DNA of 64,000 bases from Streptomyces sp. TLI_146 (GCF_002846415.1 NZ_PJMX01000001.1:8432001-8496000); one strand, 5' to 3'; shown: positions 23,527 through 32,498, counted from the first letter of the stretch. The notes: a model not told the origin generated them from the sequence alone. Numbers and translations: made by a program.

Positions 23527-24453
23527 ATGCTCCTGTGTATGAAACGGAGCCGGACGCGTGCACTGCTGCTTGCGCTGCTGGCCGCCGCGTTCGTCGGCTA
23601 CATCCTGCTGTTGTGGCAGGGCCCGTGGTGGCTGGATGGCGATCGGCTACGCCGACGGGATCTCCAGCCGGCCGACAGCGTGGTGATCACAGGGTTCCGC
23701 ACGACGCTGGTCGCCCTCGGCGCTGGTGCGGTGGCCGGGGCCGGCCTCTACTACACCGACCGTACGTTGCGACACACTCGCGACCGGGACCGCGAGCAGG
23801 CCGAGATCGCCCGGGACGGTCAGGTGACCGCCCGCTATGTGGAAGCCATCAAGCTGCTTGCGTCGAAGCGTACGGTCGAGCGTCTGGGCGGCATCTATGC
23901 GCTGGAGCGGATCATGCGGGACTCGGCCAAGGACCACCTCACCGTGGTCGAGGTCCTCGCTGCGTTCGTCCGGGACCAGGTGCCGGTGGTGCCCGACGCG
24001 GAGTTGTCCCCCAGAGTGCAGCTGGAAGAGTCCGTCCAGGCCGCCTTGACGGTTCTGGGGCGACGGCCGCCGGTGGAGGAGCCGTTCCGCATAGACCTAC
24101 GACGTACCGACCTACGCGGAGCACACCTTCAGGACGCCCGCCTGGAGCGCGCACGCCTCGCCGGTGCGCGTCTGGAGGGAGCCAACCTGATCGGCGCACA
24201 CCTGGGGGAGGCATGGCTGAGGGAGACCCGACTCGGGGGCGCGTGGCTGGACCGTGCCCACCTTGAAGGGGCCTACCTGAGAGGGGCAGACCTACGCGGT
24301 GCCATCCTCAGGGGGACTCATCTCAAGGGAACCCGACTGTTCAACGCGGACCTGTCGACAGCAGTCGGCCTGACTCCGGATCAGGTGGGCGAGGCGGTGC
24401 TGGACGTGGAGACGAAGCTGCCTCCCGCGATGGTGTCCAACGACAGCTCTTGA
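23527..24453 (+). CDS. Membrane-anchored pentapeptide-repeat protein
   Basis: About 308 residues with two N-terminal hydrophobic segments (LLLALLAAAFVGYILLLW and a second around TTLVALGAGAVAGAGLYY), a charged linker containing HTRDRDREQAEIARDGQVT, and a C-terminal pentapeptide-repeat block (A(D/N/R)LxG units such as ADLRGAILRGTHLKGTRLFN). The family resembles Streptomyces membrane proteins in which pentapeptide repeats form a right-handed quadrilateral helix on the cytoplasmic side. Start is uncertain between ATG 23527 and ATG 23539. Function unknown. Confidence 0.8.
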   Translation: MLLCMKRSRTRALLLALLAAAFVGYILLLWQGPWWLDGDRLRRRDLQPADSVVITGFRTTLVALGAGAVAGAGLYYTDRTLRHTRDRDREQAEIARDGQVTARYVEAIKLLASKRTVERLGGIYALERIMRDSAKDHLTVVEVLAAFVRDQVPVVPDAELSPRVQLEESVQAALTVLGRRPPVEEPFRIDLRRTDLRGAHLQDARLERARLAGARLEGANLIGAHLGEAWLRETRLGGAWLDRAHLEGAYLRGADLRGAILRGTHLKGTRLFNADLSTAVGLTPDQVGEAVLDVETKLPPAMVSNDSS

Positions 24454-24570
24454 TGAAGATCTCTGAATCCGGTCCCGGTCGTTCTTCGTCGCCCGCCGGC
24501 ATGCGGCCGTCTCGGTTTCAACGACGACGGAGCGGATGACCGCCCCCCGGGTGGTTGGTGATGCATGCGG

Positions 24571-25430
24571 TCAGCTTGCGGTGTGCTTCGAGGGGAAGTC
24601 GGCGCTGAGAGTTACCTCCCGCCAGCCGTCGAAGGCGGTCCTGAGGGAGTCGAGCTTGGCGGTGGCGATGTCGTATGCGGCCTTGCCCAGCAGTAGGCGC
24701 AGTGGGGGTTCTTCGGCGGTGACCGCGTCGATGACGGCTTGGGCTGCGCGTGCCGGGTCCCCGGGCTGGTGGCCGTAGGTGGCCAGGGTGCTCGCGCGTC
24801 GTGTGCCCGCAGTGGAGGCGTAGTCGGCGATGGTGGCGGCGGACTGACGCATCGAGGGCCCGGACCAGTTGGTGCGGAACGCGGCGGGTTCGACGATCGT
24901 GACCTTGATGCCGAGTGGGGCGACCTCGGCGGCGAGGGACTCGGAGAGACCTTCCACCGCGAATTTGGTGGCGTGGTAGTAACCGGTGGCGCCGAAGCCG
25001 ACCAGGCCGCCGAGGGAGGACATGTTCACGATGTGGCCGGTGCGACGGGCTCGCATGCCGGGCAGGGCGGCCCTGGTGGTGTTGACCAGGCCGAAGACGT
25101 TGGTGTCGAACAAGGCGCGAACCTCGTCGTCCTCGCCCTCCTCGACGGCGGCGAGGTACCGTAGCCCGCGTTGTTGACCAGTACGTCGATCTGTCCGAAA
25201 GCGGCCTGTGCCTGGGCGACCGCGTGGGCGATCTGTTCGGCGTCGGTGACGTCCAGCGTCAGGACGATGGCGCGCTCCTCGTGCCCGGCGATCACATCGG
25301 CGGCCTTGCCGGGATCCCGGGCCGTGACCACCGCCCGCCATCCGTGTTCCAGCACGGCGCGGGCCAACTCCCGGCCCAGGCCGGAGGAGCAGCCGGTGAT
25401 GAACCAGACGGGGGAATCAGCGGAGTTCAT
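24571..25430 (-). pseudogene. Short-chain dehydrogenase, frameshifted
   Basis: The N-terminal part starts at ATG 25430 (MNSADSPVWFITGCSSGLGR, cofactor motif TGCSSGLG) and runs to VNNAGYG near 25165. The rest continues in another frame (YLAAVEEGEDDEVRALFDTN, then HIVNMSSLGG, catalytic YYHATK, to the stop at 24571). Restoring one base between GGCTACGG and TACCTC at about 25160-25163 gives one uninterrupted 286-residue SDR. The ATG overlaps the stop of the upstream XRE regulator gene (ATGA), so the two are coupled. MmyB-type XRE regulators next to an SDR are common in Streptomyces. Confidence 0.8.
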
Positions 25431-26281
25431 GCGGGATGTTGCCCTTCGTCTTGAGTGTCGGGGAGTTCGGTGAGGGCGAGGCTGCCCAGCAGGGCCAGCG
25501 ACTGTTCGGCAGCGCTGCCGGGTTCGGCTCGGTAGACCACCAGGTGCTGGCCGGGGGCACTGTTGACGGAGAAGGTCTCGAAGTCCAGCGTCAGGTCGCC
25601 GACCAAGGGGTGTCGAAAGCGTTTGGCCGAGGCCGTTTTGGCCCGCACTTCGTGGCGCGCCCACATGCGTGCGAAGTCGCGGTCACGCACGCAGAGTTCA
25701 CCCACCAGGTCCTGCAGCCGCGGGTCGTCCGGGTCGGGATTCGCGGCCCGCAGTGCGGCCACGCACCCCTGCGCCACAACAGCCCAGTCGCGGTAGAAAT
25801 CCTGTGCGGCGGGGTTGAGGAACATCGCTGTGATCAGGCTCGTCTCGTTGCCGAGCCAGGAGAACAGCGCCTCGCCGAGGGCGTTGACGGCCAGCAGGTC
25901 GAGGTAGCGGCCGTAGACCAGAGCCGGTGTGTCCGCCCAGGCGTCCAGCAAGGACACCAGGTGCGGGCCGGCGTATTCCCGGGCGGCGGCCGGGGGCCGC
26001 CCGTGCTGGGGTGGATCGATGAGGGCGCGCAGGTGGGCGGCTTCCTCGTCCTCCAGCAGGAGTGCGGCCGCCAGTGCCCTTTGGACCTGGGGTGAGGGAT
26101 TGCGTTCGCGTCCCTGTTCCAACCGCACGTAGTAGTCGGTGCTCACTCCGGCGAGGACGGCGGCCTCCTCCCGGCGCAGACCAGGGGTACGGCGTTTCCC
26201 CGCGGGCATCCCGTGGTCCTCGGGGCGCACCAGCGCGCGCCGGGCCCGCAGGAACTCGCTCAGCCGTTGGTTCTTGTCCAT
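25427..26281 (-). CDS. XRE-family regulator with MmyB-like ligand-binding domain
   Basis: The 284-residue protein starts with an XRE helix-turn-helix (LSEFLRARRALVRPEDHGMP, then LRREEAAVLAGVSTDYYVRL) and continues with the MmyB-like domain (residues about 100-260; YLDLLAVNALGEALFSW and HPLVGDLTLDFETF are its hallmarks). Such domains bind fatty-acid-like ligands. ATG 26281 is chosen by homology to family length. Its stop overlaps the start of the frameshifted SDR, which it probably controls. Confidence 0.88.
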   Translation of the reverse strand: MDKNQRLSEFLRARRALVRPEDHGMPAGKRRTPGLRREEAAVLAGVSTDYYVRLEQGRERNPSPQVQRALAAALLLEDEEAAHLRALIDPPQHGRPPAAAREYAGPHLVSLLDAWADTPALVYGRYLDLLAVNALGEALFSWLGNETSLITAMFLNPAAQDFYRDWAVVAQGCVAALRAANPDPDDPRLQDLVGELCVRDRDFARMWARHEVRAKTASAKRFRHPLVGDLTLDFETFSVNSAPGQHLVVYRAEPGSAAEQSLALLGSLALTELPDTQDEGQHPA

Positions 26282-26501
26282 GCCTGTCACCGTAGAGGCC
26301 GGCACCGTCAGCAGGGTGGCCCTGCCGCACCCACCCGGACGAGATGATCAACCGCTGTTCGGTAGCCCCGGCACCGCTGCCTCATGCGACTGGGGGCCTT
26401 GATCGTCGTCACTGAGCTTTGGTGAGCAGCGTGTTGGTGCCATCGAACGTCGAGTACGGCCCGTTGCACGGCCCCCACCAGGGCCTTCGTAAGCTGGGGC
26501 G

Positions 26502-27032
26502 GTGAACGAGGACGAGCAGACCCTGGCCCTACTCCGGACTCTGGACCAGCTGCCGGGACCGGATCACCTGGAGTTCCCCGACGGCTTCGACTACTCACTG
26601 GCCAAGGCGCAGGCAACCCGGCTCGAAGACCGCCTGACCCGCGACTTCAGGCGGGCTTGCGCACTCGACGACCAAGTCCAGGACGCCAGTTTCTACTTCC
26701 GGATCGCCCTACCGGCCGAGGCGACCGAGGCTGACGTGCCCCTGGGCGTACGGCTGAGCAATTTCGGCAACCTGGCGGTGGTGACCACTCCGGGGCCCGA
26801 TAGCCATGACGACCTGGACCAGGCCGTTCAGGAAGGCGCTTTGACCGCAGCTGACCGCAGCCGCATCGAGACTGCCCTCCACGATCTCGGCTACACGCTG
26901 GTCCGGCCAGCACTGCTCCACCGGCCCTACGACGGCGTGACCCGGCTCGCCGACGAAGGGTTCTCCCACATCAGCTACGGCCCGCACCAGGGCCGCGCCA
27001 CCTGGTGGACCCGCTACTTCGAGTACCTGTGA
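26502..27032 (+). CDS. Conserved hypothetical protein, 176 aa
   Basis: GTG 26502 starts an acidic, soluble protein of 176 residues with an N-terminal helical part (EQTLALLRTLDQLPG), a beta-rich centre (DASFYFRIALP, LGVRLSNFGNLAVVTT) and an aromatic end (TWWTRYFEYL). It resembles a small family of Streptomyces proteins with no assigned function. The RBS GGGGCG is only fair. It faces the XRE gene divergently over about 220 bp. Confidence 0.65.
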   Translation: MNEDEQTLALLRTLDQLPGPDHLEFPDGFDYSLAKAQATRLEDRLTRDFRRACALDDQVQDASFYFRIALPAEATEADVPLGVRLSNFGNLAVVTTPGPDSHDDLDQAVQEGALTAADRSRIETALHDLGYTLVRPALLHRPYDGVTRLADEGFSHISYGPHQGRATWWTRYFEYL

Positions 27033-27369
27033 CGGGGATGTCCCGCCACGCAAAGCCCGAGCCGCGAGCGGCCAATCCATTTCCGCGCACATCATCACGA
27101 TGGCGAACCGGCAGACCGTCCGGCCGCGAACGCGCGGCTCTCCTGCTCCCTGCGGCATCCCTCGCCCGGACCATCGACGTCCGTCGGCAGCCCCTCACGC
27201 GACAGCGAGCCCAGGAAAAGGCTAGGACGAACCAAGGACGGACCAAGGTCACGTGTGCGTAGCCTCCGTGTCGTTCAGCCCGTTCGGGCGCGACGCATGG
27301 AACAGCAATCAGTCGTTCGGCAGTCGTTGCCGGTGCGCACGCACCGGCAACACGAGACGAGGGGAAACC
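27033..27369. other. Upstream region of the Trp-rich exoprotein, with a hairpin
   Basis: No gene is seen. A perfect 12-bp inverted repeat (GTTGCCGGTGCG/CGCACCGGCAAC, loop CA) lies at 27326-27351, just before the ribosome-binding site of the next gene, and could be an operator or a 5'-leader stem. A short direct repeat ACCAAGG occurs twice near 27230-27247. Confidence 0.55.
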
Positions 27370-28011
27370 GTGTCCGTACTGCCTAGAGCACGCAAGCTCC
27401 GCCGCACCATCGCCACGTTCGCCGCCGTGCTCGCTCTCGCCGGCGGAACCGCACTCGGCGCCGCCACCACGGCGACCGCCGTCGACACCGCCCCCATGAC
27501 GACCAGCGCCACCGGCGCCACGGCTCACCCCGCGCAACAGCTGATCGCGCGTACGAGTACGAGCACGTCGAAACCGAGCTTGACCACTTCGTGCAACCCG
27601 CGGATCTGGATCGGGGACCAGGCACCGTACGGCTGGCAGGGTTGGATCACCGCTGGATGGGTCCAGCAGTACTGGAACCAGTGCACCGATCACGTGGGCG
27701 TCTACTGGTGGTGGAACCAGGACTTCGTCAACCGGGTCGGCGGTACGGCGACCCTCAAGGTTGGTTCCCCCTACGGGCCGCTCCTGGCCTTCGCCAACGT
27801 CAACACGAGCTACAGCCAGTGGTCCTACGAGCCGTCCCAGTGGACCCACGGAGCGCCGAACCCTGACGCCTGGCGTGCCGGTGCGGAGATCAACTTCAGC
27901 GGCTGCACCCAGTGGGCCACGTTGCACTGGTATGGCGGTCAGGACTGGGACGGCGACCGCGGCGGCTGCAACAACCCGTTCGCCCCATTGCCGAATGGGA
28001 CCCAGCCGTGA
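27370..28011 (+). CDS. Secreted Trp-rich protein, unknown function
   Basis: GTG 27370 follows GAGGGGAAACC. The 213-residue precursor has a signal peptide (RKLRRTIATFAAVLALAGG ... ATA). The mature protein has four Cys, allowing two disulfides, and is unusually rich in Trp and Tyr (HVGVYWWWNQDFVNRVGG; LHWYGGQDWDGDRGGCNNP). I recognise no enzyme family. Its position next to an inhibitor-like secreted protein suggests an exoprotein role, perhaps carbohydrate or surface binding; this is inference. Confidence 0.78.
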   Translation: MSVLPRARKLRRTIATFAAVLALAGGTALGAATTATAVDTAPMTTSATGATAHPAQQLIARTSTSTSKPSLTTSCNPRIWIGDQAPYGWQGWITAGWVQQYWNQCTDHVGVYWWWNQDFVNRVGGTATLKVGSPYGPLLAFANVNTSYSQWSYEPSQWTHGAPNPDAWRAGAEINFSGCTQWATLHWYGGQDWDGDRGGCNNPFAPLPNGTQP

Positions 28012-28171
28012 TCTGACGGCCGGTGTGTCACCGCCCCGCCGGCGGAGTCCAGCAGGGCGGGCCGTCAGCTCGCGGCTTGTTCCTGGCCCACCCCGGCCCC
28101 GGCCGTGCCCGTGCCTACGCGGGCCGGCGGGGCAGCCGGGCAGGGCGCGCCCGAGACCGGCCGACCGACGC

Positions 28172-28215
28172 GGGGGTTGTCCGGCGGACAACCCCCTTGT
28201 CCGCTCTCTTGTCCG
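28172..28215. promoter_or_regulatory. TTGTCCG/CGGACAA palindrome with extra half-sites
   Basis: GGGGGTTGTCCG (28172-28183) and CGGACAACCCCC (28185-28196) form a perfect 12-bp inverted repeat. Two further direct half-sites TTGTCCG follow at 28197-28203 and 28209-28215. The element lies about 185 bp upstream of the I36-like inhibitor gene. The same half-site arrangement (palindrome, then a direct half-site 20 bp on) recurs upstream of the ALF-protein gene. Confidence 0.65.
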
Positions 28216-28398
28216 CGCTGACCTGCGTCGTTGCGGTCGGCTGATGGCGGCCAATTCCTCCTTGAGGAAGGCTCCTCGTGGACGAAGTACCCAACGACGA
28301 ACCGGGCCGTAGCTGGGCCCGGGCGCGTTGCCGCACGACGACGTACTCCCGGTCGCCTCTGCGGATTCGGGCGACTCCGAACATCGGAAGGAGCACAT

Positions 28399-28971
28399 AT
28401 GCGTATACGTAAGGCATTGGCAGCGCTGGTCATGGCCATCCTCGCGCTGGTGGTCGCCCCCAGTGCCGCCGACGCGGCTGGAGGAGCCGCGAATGGCGGA
28501 CACACGGACTTCTCGGCGCAGGCCAGAAGTGCCGGGCTGAGCGGCCCGCAGGCGAAGGCACTCCAGGATCGGGTCGACGGCTACCTCGCGAAGACCCACG
28601 GCGCCCAGATCGGCGCCAACAAGATCGCCCTGGACAACGGTGTTCTGTTGCTCGCCCTGCCGGGGGAGCAACGAGCCCGCGACCTGGCCGTACAGAACGC
28701 CCCCAGCGGTGCGGCGGTCAACTGTGCGTACACCTACGTGTGTGCCTACAGCGGCGAGGACTTCACGGGTGACGAGATGATCCTCTTCACGTGCAACCAC
28801 CTGAACCGTATCTACTGGTCCGGGACCGGATCCTGGATCAACAACCAGCGCTCGACCCTGTACGCCAGGTTCTACGACAGCAACGGCAACCTCGGCTGGA
28901 CCTCGCCTGGCGGATACAGCGAGGACCGCCACGCGCCCTGGGGCTGGGTGTGGTGGCTGAGCCCCTGCTGA
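28399..28971 (+). CDS. Secreted I36-type peptidase inhibitor-like protein
   Basis: ATG 28399 has a strong RBS (GGAAGGAG). The 190-residue precursor has a signal peptide (MRIRKALAALVMAILALVV, cleavage after ADA) and a helical pro-region, then a C-terminal beta-gamma-crystallin/I36 domain with four Cys (NCAYTYVCAYSGEDFTGDE ... TCNHL ... LSPC). The C-x5-C start and FTGDE match the Streptomyces metalloproteinase inhibitor (SMPI) family as I know it. It should act outside the cell, possibly on the host's own or a competitor's proteases. A TTGTCCG-type palindrome lies upstream. Confidence 0.8.
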   Translation: MRIRKALAALVMAILALVVAPSAADAAGGAANGGHTDFSAQARSAGLSGPQAKALQDRVDGYLAKTHGAQIGANKIALDNGVLLLALPGEQRARDLAVQNAPSGAAVNCAYTYVCAYSGEDFTGDEMILFTCNHLNRIYWSGTGSWINNQRSTLYARFYDSNGNLGWTSPGGYSEDRHAPWGWVWWLSPC

Positions 28972-29017
28972 GGACGGGCTGACCTCGGTAGCGCACTGAC
29001 ACAGAACCGACGTGACT

Positions 29018-29048
29018 GGGTGGGAGTGGCTCGCTGCCGCTCCCACCC
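29018..29048. terminator. Hairpin after the I36-like gene
   Basis: GGGTGGGAG (29018-29026) pairs with CTCCCACCC (29040-29048), extended by wobble and C-G pairs outward, 46 bp after the stop of the inhibitor-like gene. No strong T-run follows, as is common in Streptomyces terminators. Confidence 0.6.
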
Positions 29049-29128
29049 GGCCGCGTGTGGGCAATGCGAAATCCTGCGCCGATCACGTGTCAGACACCTC
29101 CACCGGGCGGGCCGTGGCTCCCGCCCGG

Positions 29129-29356
29129 TCAGGGCCGCGCTTCTCGTCGTGCCTGCTCGCGCAGCGCCATCCGGGCCGCCGGCGAGGGGCCTTCCGGGCC
29201 CCAGTACGGGTGGGCGGCGATCAGGACGGAGAGCCGCTGGAGGCTGCGCCGGGCGGCCGCGGTCCCGCCCGGCGCGGGATCGGTCAGCCGCCGGTACGCG
29301 TCGTACCACGCCACCTGGGCCGTCACGAGATCACGGGGGAAGGGAAACGTCGCCAT
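29129..29356 (-). CDS. Small conserved hypothetical protein, 75 aa
   Basis: The product begins ATFPFPRDLVTAQVAWYDAY and ends with a basic helix (AARMALREQARREARP). This pattern belongs to a short actinomycete family of unknown function that I know as hypothetical. ATG 29356 is chosen because the family begins there; ATG 29392 would add 12 residues. No ribosome-binding site is obvious, so it may be leaderless. Confidence 0.65.
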   Translation of the reverse strand: MATFPFPRDLVTAQVAWYDAYRRLTDPAPGGTAAARRSLQRLSVLIAAHPYWGPEGPSPAARMALREQARREARP

Positions 29357-29416
29357 GGCGGTATTAGACCGCGTGTTCGAATTAGCAGCCAAAAGCGCAG
29401 GTGGAATACTCCCGCC

Positions 29417-29620
29417 GTGACCTCCACCCGTCGCCCCCTCGGTACCGGCCCCCGGACGCCGGAGCCGCCGGCACCGCCCGCCGGGCCGCGTCCCCGCGTG
29501 CTTGCCGCACAGGCCGACCTGGACACCGGCCCCCTGGGCCAGGCCCGTCTGCCCGACGTCGATGATCTGCGGGCCCGGGGCGTGCTGGGCCCCGAGCCCC
29601 TGGAAGACTTCACCCCGTGA
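29417..29620 (+). CDS. Small Pro/Arg-rich protein with an RRPLGTGP motif
   Basis: GTG 29417 opens a 67-residue protein starting TSTRRPLGTGPRTPEPP, with an acidic end (LPDVDDLRARGVLGPEPLED). Its stop overlaps the start of the next small gene (GTGA), and that protein begins with nearly the same motif. I do not recognise a family. The coupling and shared motif suggest the two products act together or are a tandem duplication. Confidence 0.55.
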   Translation: MTSTRRPLGTGPRTPEPPAPPAGPRPRVLAAQADLDTGPLGQARLPDVDDLRARGVLGPEPLEDFTP

Positions 29621-29814
29621 GCACGACGCGCCGCCCGCTGGGCACCGGCCCCCGCACCGACGACGAGCAGTCCCGCACGCAGGAGCGCCGCGCCGCCGAC
29701 GAGCGCGGGCGCGCCAGCTCCGGCAGCCCTGCTGCGCCCGCGCCCAGCCCCTCGCGCGGTGGCCGCCGTCCCCTGGGCACCGGTCCCGACACGGAGCCTC
29801 CCGCGTTCACGTGA
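29617..29814 (+). CDS. Small protein with two RRPLGTGP motifs
   Basis: GTG 29617 overlaps the stop of the preceding small gene. The 65-residue product starts STTRRPLGTGPRTDDEQS and repeats the motif near its end (RRPLGTGPDTEPP), with a charged, disordered middle. It ends 8 bp into the convergent glycosyltransferase gene. Function unknown. Confidence 0.52.
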   Translation: MSTTRRPLGTGPRTDDEQSRTQERRAADERGRASSGSPAAPAPSPSRGGRRPLGTGPDTEPPAFT

Positions 29815-30955
29815 GGCCGTCCCGCAGCCCTGCGACGTCGAGCGGGGGCAGCTGCGACAGTTCCGTGGCGGCGGCGGTCATGGCGGCGCCGTACAGCGGG
29901 TCGTCGAGGACGGCCGCCATGGCGTCGGCGATCTCGTCACGGGCCGCGGTGAAACCCAGTGCCCGGCCGAGGCCGCGCCGCGCGAACGCCGTGGCGTTGG
30001 CGGGCTGGTCACCGAGAACCCCCATGGCCAGGACGGGCGTTGCGCCCTGCACCGCGTCCAGCAGGGACGCCCGGCCCGCGTGCGTCACGAACAGGTCGGC
30101 GTCGTGCAGCAGCGCGGGCTGAGGGACGTGCTCGACGACGGTGATTCGCGGGTCCGCGCTGCGCAGCCGTTCCGCGAGGCTGCCCGCGGACACGATCGCG
30201 TCGCAGCCGATCAGGGAGAGCGCGGCCATGATCTCCCGGTACGCGCTCTCGACGACGGTACGCAGGCCTGACATCGCGGTGGCCAGCGTGCCCAGGCTCA
30301 CGTAGACGAGCGGGCGGGCGGCGGACGGGGCCGGCCCTTTGGGGCGGGTGGTGCGGAAGTGCGCGATGGTGCGGCGGACCGCGCGTGCCGAGGGCGGGGG
30401 TGTCCAGTAGAACCAGTCGACCGGCGCCGGGGTGAGCATCGGCGGGAGGGTGGGGGTGCGCTGCTCGTGCTGCTTGTAGAGGGGAGCCAGCGCGGGCGCT
30501 ATGTCGGTGTCCCAGAGGTCCAGGAGGATCGGGCCCAGGCCGTTGTCCGCGGCGATCAGGGGCAGCCCCAGCACCCTGGCCGCGAGTTGCGCACCCAGGT
30601 CGCTGCATTCGGCGATCACCAGGTCGGGCCGTGCCCAGGTCCACGAGGCGAGCAGGTCATGGGTCTTCGCCTCGGCCTCCTCGGGCCAGAGGTGGCCGAA
30701 GACGTACTGGTTGAAGGGGGTGTTCCCGAAGCGTTTCCAGATGTCGCTCGCCGTCCGCTGGACGAAGGGGTCACCGGTCCACTGCGATCCGGCGCTGCGG
30801 AACTCCACCCCGCGTCGCCGCGCTTCGCGGCGGAACATGGGAGGGGCGTGGAGCACGACCCGGTGGCCCTGTTCGAGGGCGGGGCGGATGACGTAGTCCA
30901 GCGCGGACACATGGGAGGGGATCGGCTCGGCGGTGACCGCTATGCGTAAGCCCAC
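29807..30955 (-). CDS. UGT-type (MGT family) glycosyltransferase, bldA-type TTA codon at start
   Basis: The 382-residue protein has the GT-B/UGT layout: N-terminal RIAVTAEPIPSHVSALDYVI and the C-terminal donor-binding region VTHAGRASLLDAVQGATPVL followed by ...GDQPANA. Such enzymes glycosylate natural products or drugs from NDP-sugars. GTG 30955 with TTGGAG upstream is chosen; codon 3 is TTA, the rare Leu codon read by bldA tRNA in Streptomyces, which would delay translation until development or secondary metabolism. No operon partner. Acceptor unknown. Confidence 0.85.
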   Translation of the reverse strand: MGLRIAVTAEPIPSHVSALDYVIRPALEQGHRVVLHAPPMFRREARRRGVEFRSAGSQWTGDPFVQRTASDIWKRFGNTPFNQYVFGHLWPEEAEAKTHDLLASWTWARPDLVIAECSDLGAQLAARVLGLPLIAADNGLGPILLDLWDTDIAPALAPLYKQHEQRTPTLPPMLTPAPVDWFYWTPPPSARAVRRTIAHFRTTRPKGPAPSAARPLVYVSLGTLATAMSGLRTVVESAYREIMAALSLIGCDAIVSAGSLAERLRSADPRITVVEHVPQPALLHDADLFVTHAGRASLLDAVQGATPVLAMGVLGDQPANATAFARRGLGRALGFTAARDEIADAMAAVLDDPLYGAAMTAAATELSQLPPLDVAGLRDGLT

Positions 30956-31199
30956 GAACACTCCAAGGATTTGAATGGATTTGGGAGGGTGACGGGGCGA
31001 TCCGATCACGGCAGGGAGGGAGTGCGCAGCGGACCGGCGGGCAACTCGCCGTCCCTTCCCGGGGGAACGGAGGGCACCGGGCGCGCGGCTGGTGGCAGCG
31101 GAAATAGGGATGCGGGTGTCGTGCGCCCGCCCCTAGGCTGCGCACGCGCGGGGCGGGCGAGGCACCCTGTCGACCGTCGATGATCGGAGACGCACAGGT

Positions 31200-31925
31200 A
31201 TGACCAGCCAACTGTTCGCGATCTGCTTCAACGCCACCCGGCCGTCGGACCTGGCAGGGTTCTGGTCCGGGGTGTTGGGCTGGGAGCGGACCGACGGGAC
31301 GGATACCGCCGCCGAGATCCTGCCCCCTGAGGCCGACGGGGCCGCCGGGTACCGCATCCGCTTCCTGCCGAGCCAGGAGCCGAAGACCGGCCAGAACCGG
31401 GCCCACTTCGACCTGACGAGCACCTCACCGCAGGACCAGCGGCAGACGGTCGCCCGGGCGCTGGAACTCGGCGGGAAGCACATCGACGTCGGCCAACTCC
31501 CCGAAGAGGGGCATGTGGTGCTCGCCGATCCGGACGGCAACGAGTTCTGCGTCATCGCGGCGGGCAACAAGTTCCTCGCTGACACCGGTGTCATCGGCGC
31601 GCTGGCCTGCGACGGCACACAGGAGGTCGGTTACTTCTGGAGCGCGGCGCTCGGGTGGCCGCTGGTGTGGGACCAGGATCAGGAGACCGCGATCCAGTCG
31701 CCGGACGGCGGCACGAAGATCACCTGGGGCGGCCCTCCGGTGGCGCCGAAGACCGGCACGAACCGGCTGTACCTCGAGTTGGCCCTCCCCGCCGACGCCG
31801 ACAGGGAGGCGGAGGTCGAGCGCCTGATCGCGCTCGGCGCGACGCGCGGTGACGGTGGCGAGGACGGCCGGGTGCTGATGCTGGACCCCGACGGCAACGA
31901 GTTCGCGCTGCGCAGGCCCAGCTAG
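31200..31925 (+). CDS. VOC (glyoxalase/bleomycin-resistance-like) family protein
   Basis: The 241-residue protein contains two paired betaalphabetabetabeta VOC halves (LFAICFNATRPSDLAGFW... and ...TGVIGALACDGTQEVGYFWS), each ending in LADPDGNEFCVI or MLDPDGNEFALRR. VOC proteins bind metals and catalyse glyoxalase, dioxygenase or epimerase reactions, or sequester drugs. It stands alone; its stop lies within the first bases of a MITE-like element. Confidence 0.82.
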   Translation: MTSQLFAICFNATRPSDLAGFWSGVLGWERTDGTDTAAEILPPEADGAAGYRIRFLPSQEPKTGQNRAHFDLTSTSPQDQRQTVARALELGGKHIDVGQLPEEGHVVLADPDGNEFCVIAAGNKFLADTGVIGALACDGTQEVGYFWSAALGWPLVWDQDQETAIQSPDGGTKITWGGPPVAPKTGTNRLYLELALPADADREAEVERLIALGATRGDGGEDGRVLMLDPDGNEFALRRPS

Positions 31926-32146
31926 GGCCTGCCCGACGGGTCCCGTCGGCCTCCCTCGGGGGCTCTTTAGGTGCTGGTGAGCGGGGTTTGGTGCGTCCAG
32001 CTGCAAGGCGGAGGAGGGCGTCGACGCGTGGGGGTCCCTCCCTGCTCGAACGAAGCTGAGAGCTTGGGGGAGTCGGCCACTGACGACAACGCCGCAGATG
32101 GGCGTGCCAAACCCCCGCGTGTCGACCGGCCCATCGGGCAGGCCCT
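31924..32146 (+). mobile_element. MITE-like element, left copy (223 bp)
   Basis: The copy begins AGGGCCTGCCCGACGGG and ends with the inverse TCGGGCAGGCCCT, giving terminal inverted repeats of about 13 bp. The internal 190 bp are almost identical to 42074-42300 read on the other strand. No transposase is encoded; the short open frames inside are non-coding. Repeats like this are often mobilised by a transposase in trans. Confidence 0.78.
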
Positions 32147-32498
32147 GGTAGCCCCGGTCGAACGCTGGGGTTTCTGGCGCCCTCGATCCACGCTGACATT
32201 TCCACTGGCGCACCCGCGGCGCGGGATCGCCGGCGCCCTGCGCCGGCTCGTCGACCCTGTCGAGGGGCACAGGGACAGGACAAGGGGTATGTGTGACGGT
32301 GGCGGGCTCCATGGGCCATACCGGGAGATAGCCACCGGGAGATGAACGGGGCCGGGCCCCGCGCTGCTGTTGCACGCAGCCCTGGCAGCAGCGGCGTTCA
32401 CCACGCACGGGCGCGAGGCTCTCCCCCGCGCGCCGACAAAGTGCGCAATGTCCGCCCCCGCACCACGCGGCTGAACAGGCCCATCACCGCACCGTGCG

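Noticed and set aside
29018..29048. A riboswitch or tRNA-like structure after the I36 gene
   Set aside because: Only a simple stem is present, without conserved loops or a cloverleaf; a terminator explains it.
31971..32345. Open frame inside the left MITE-like copy
   Set aside because: A similar frame appears in the right copy only because the DNA is repeated; composition is non-coding and there is no ribosome-binding site.
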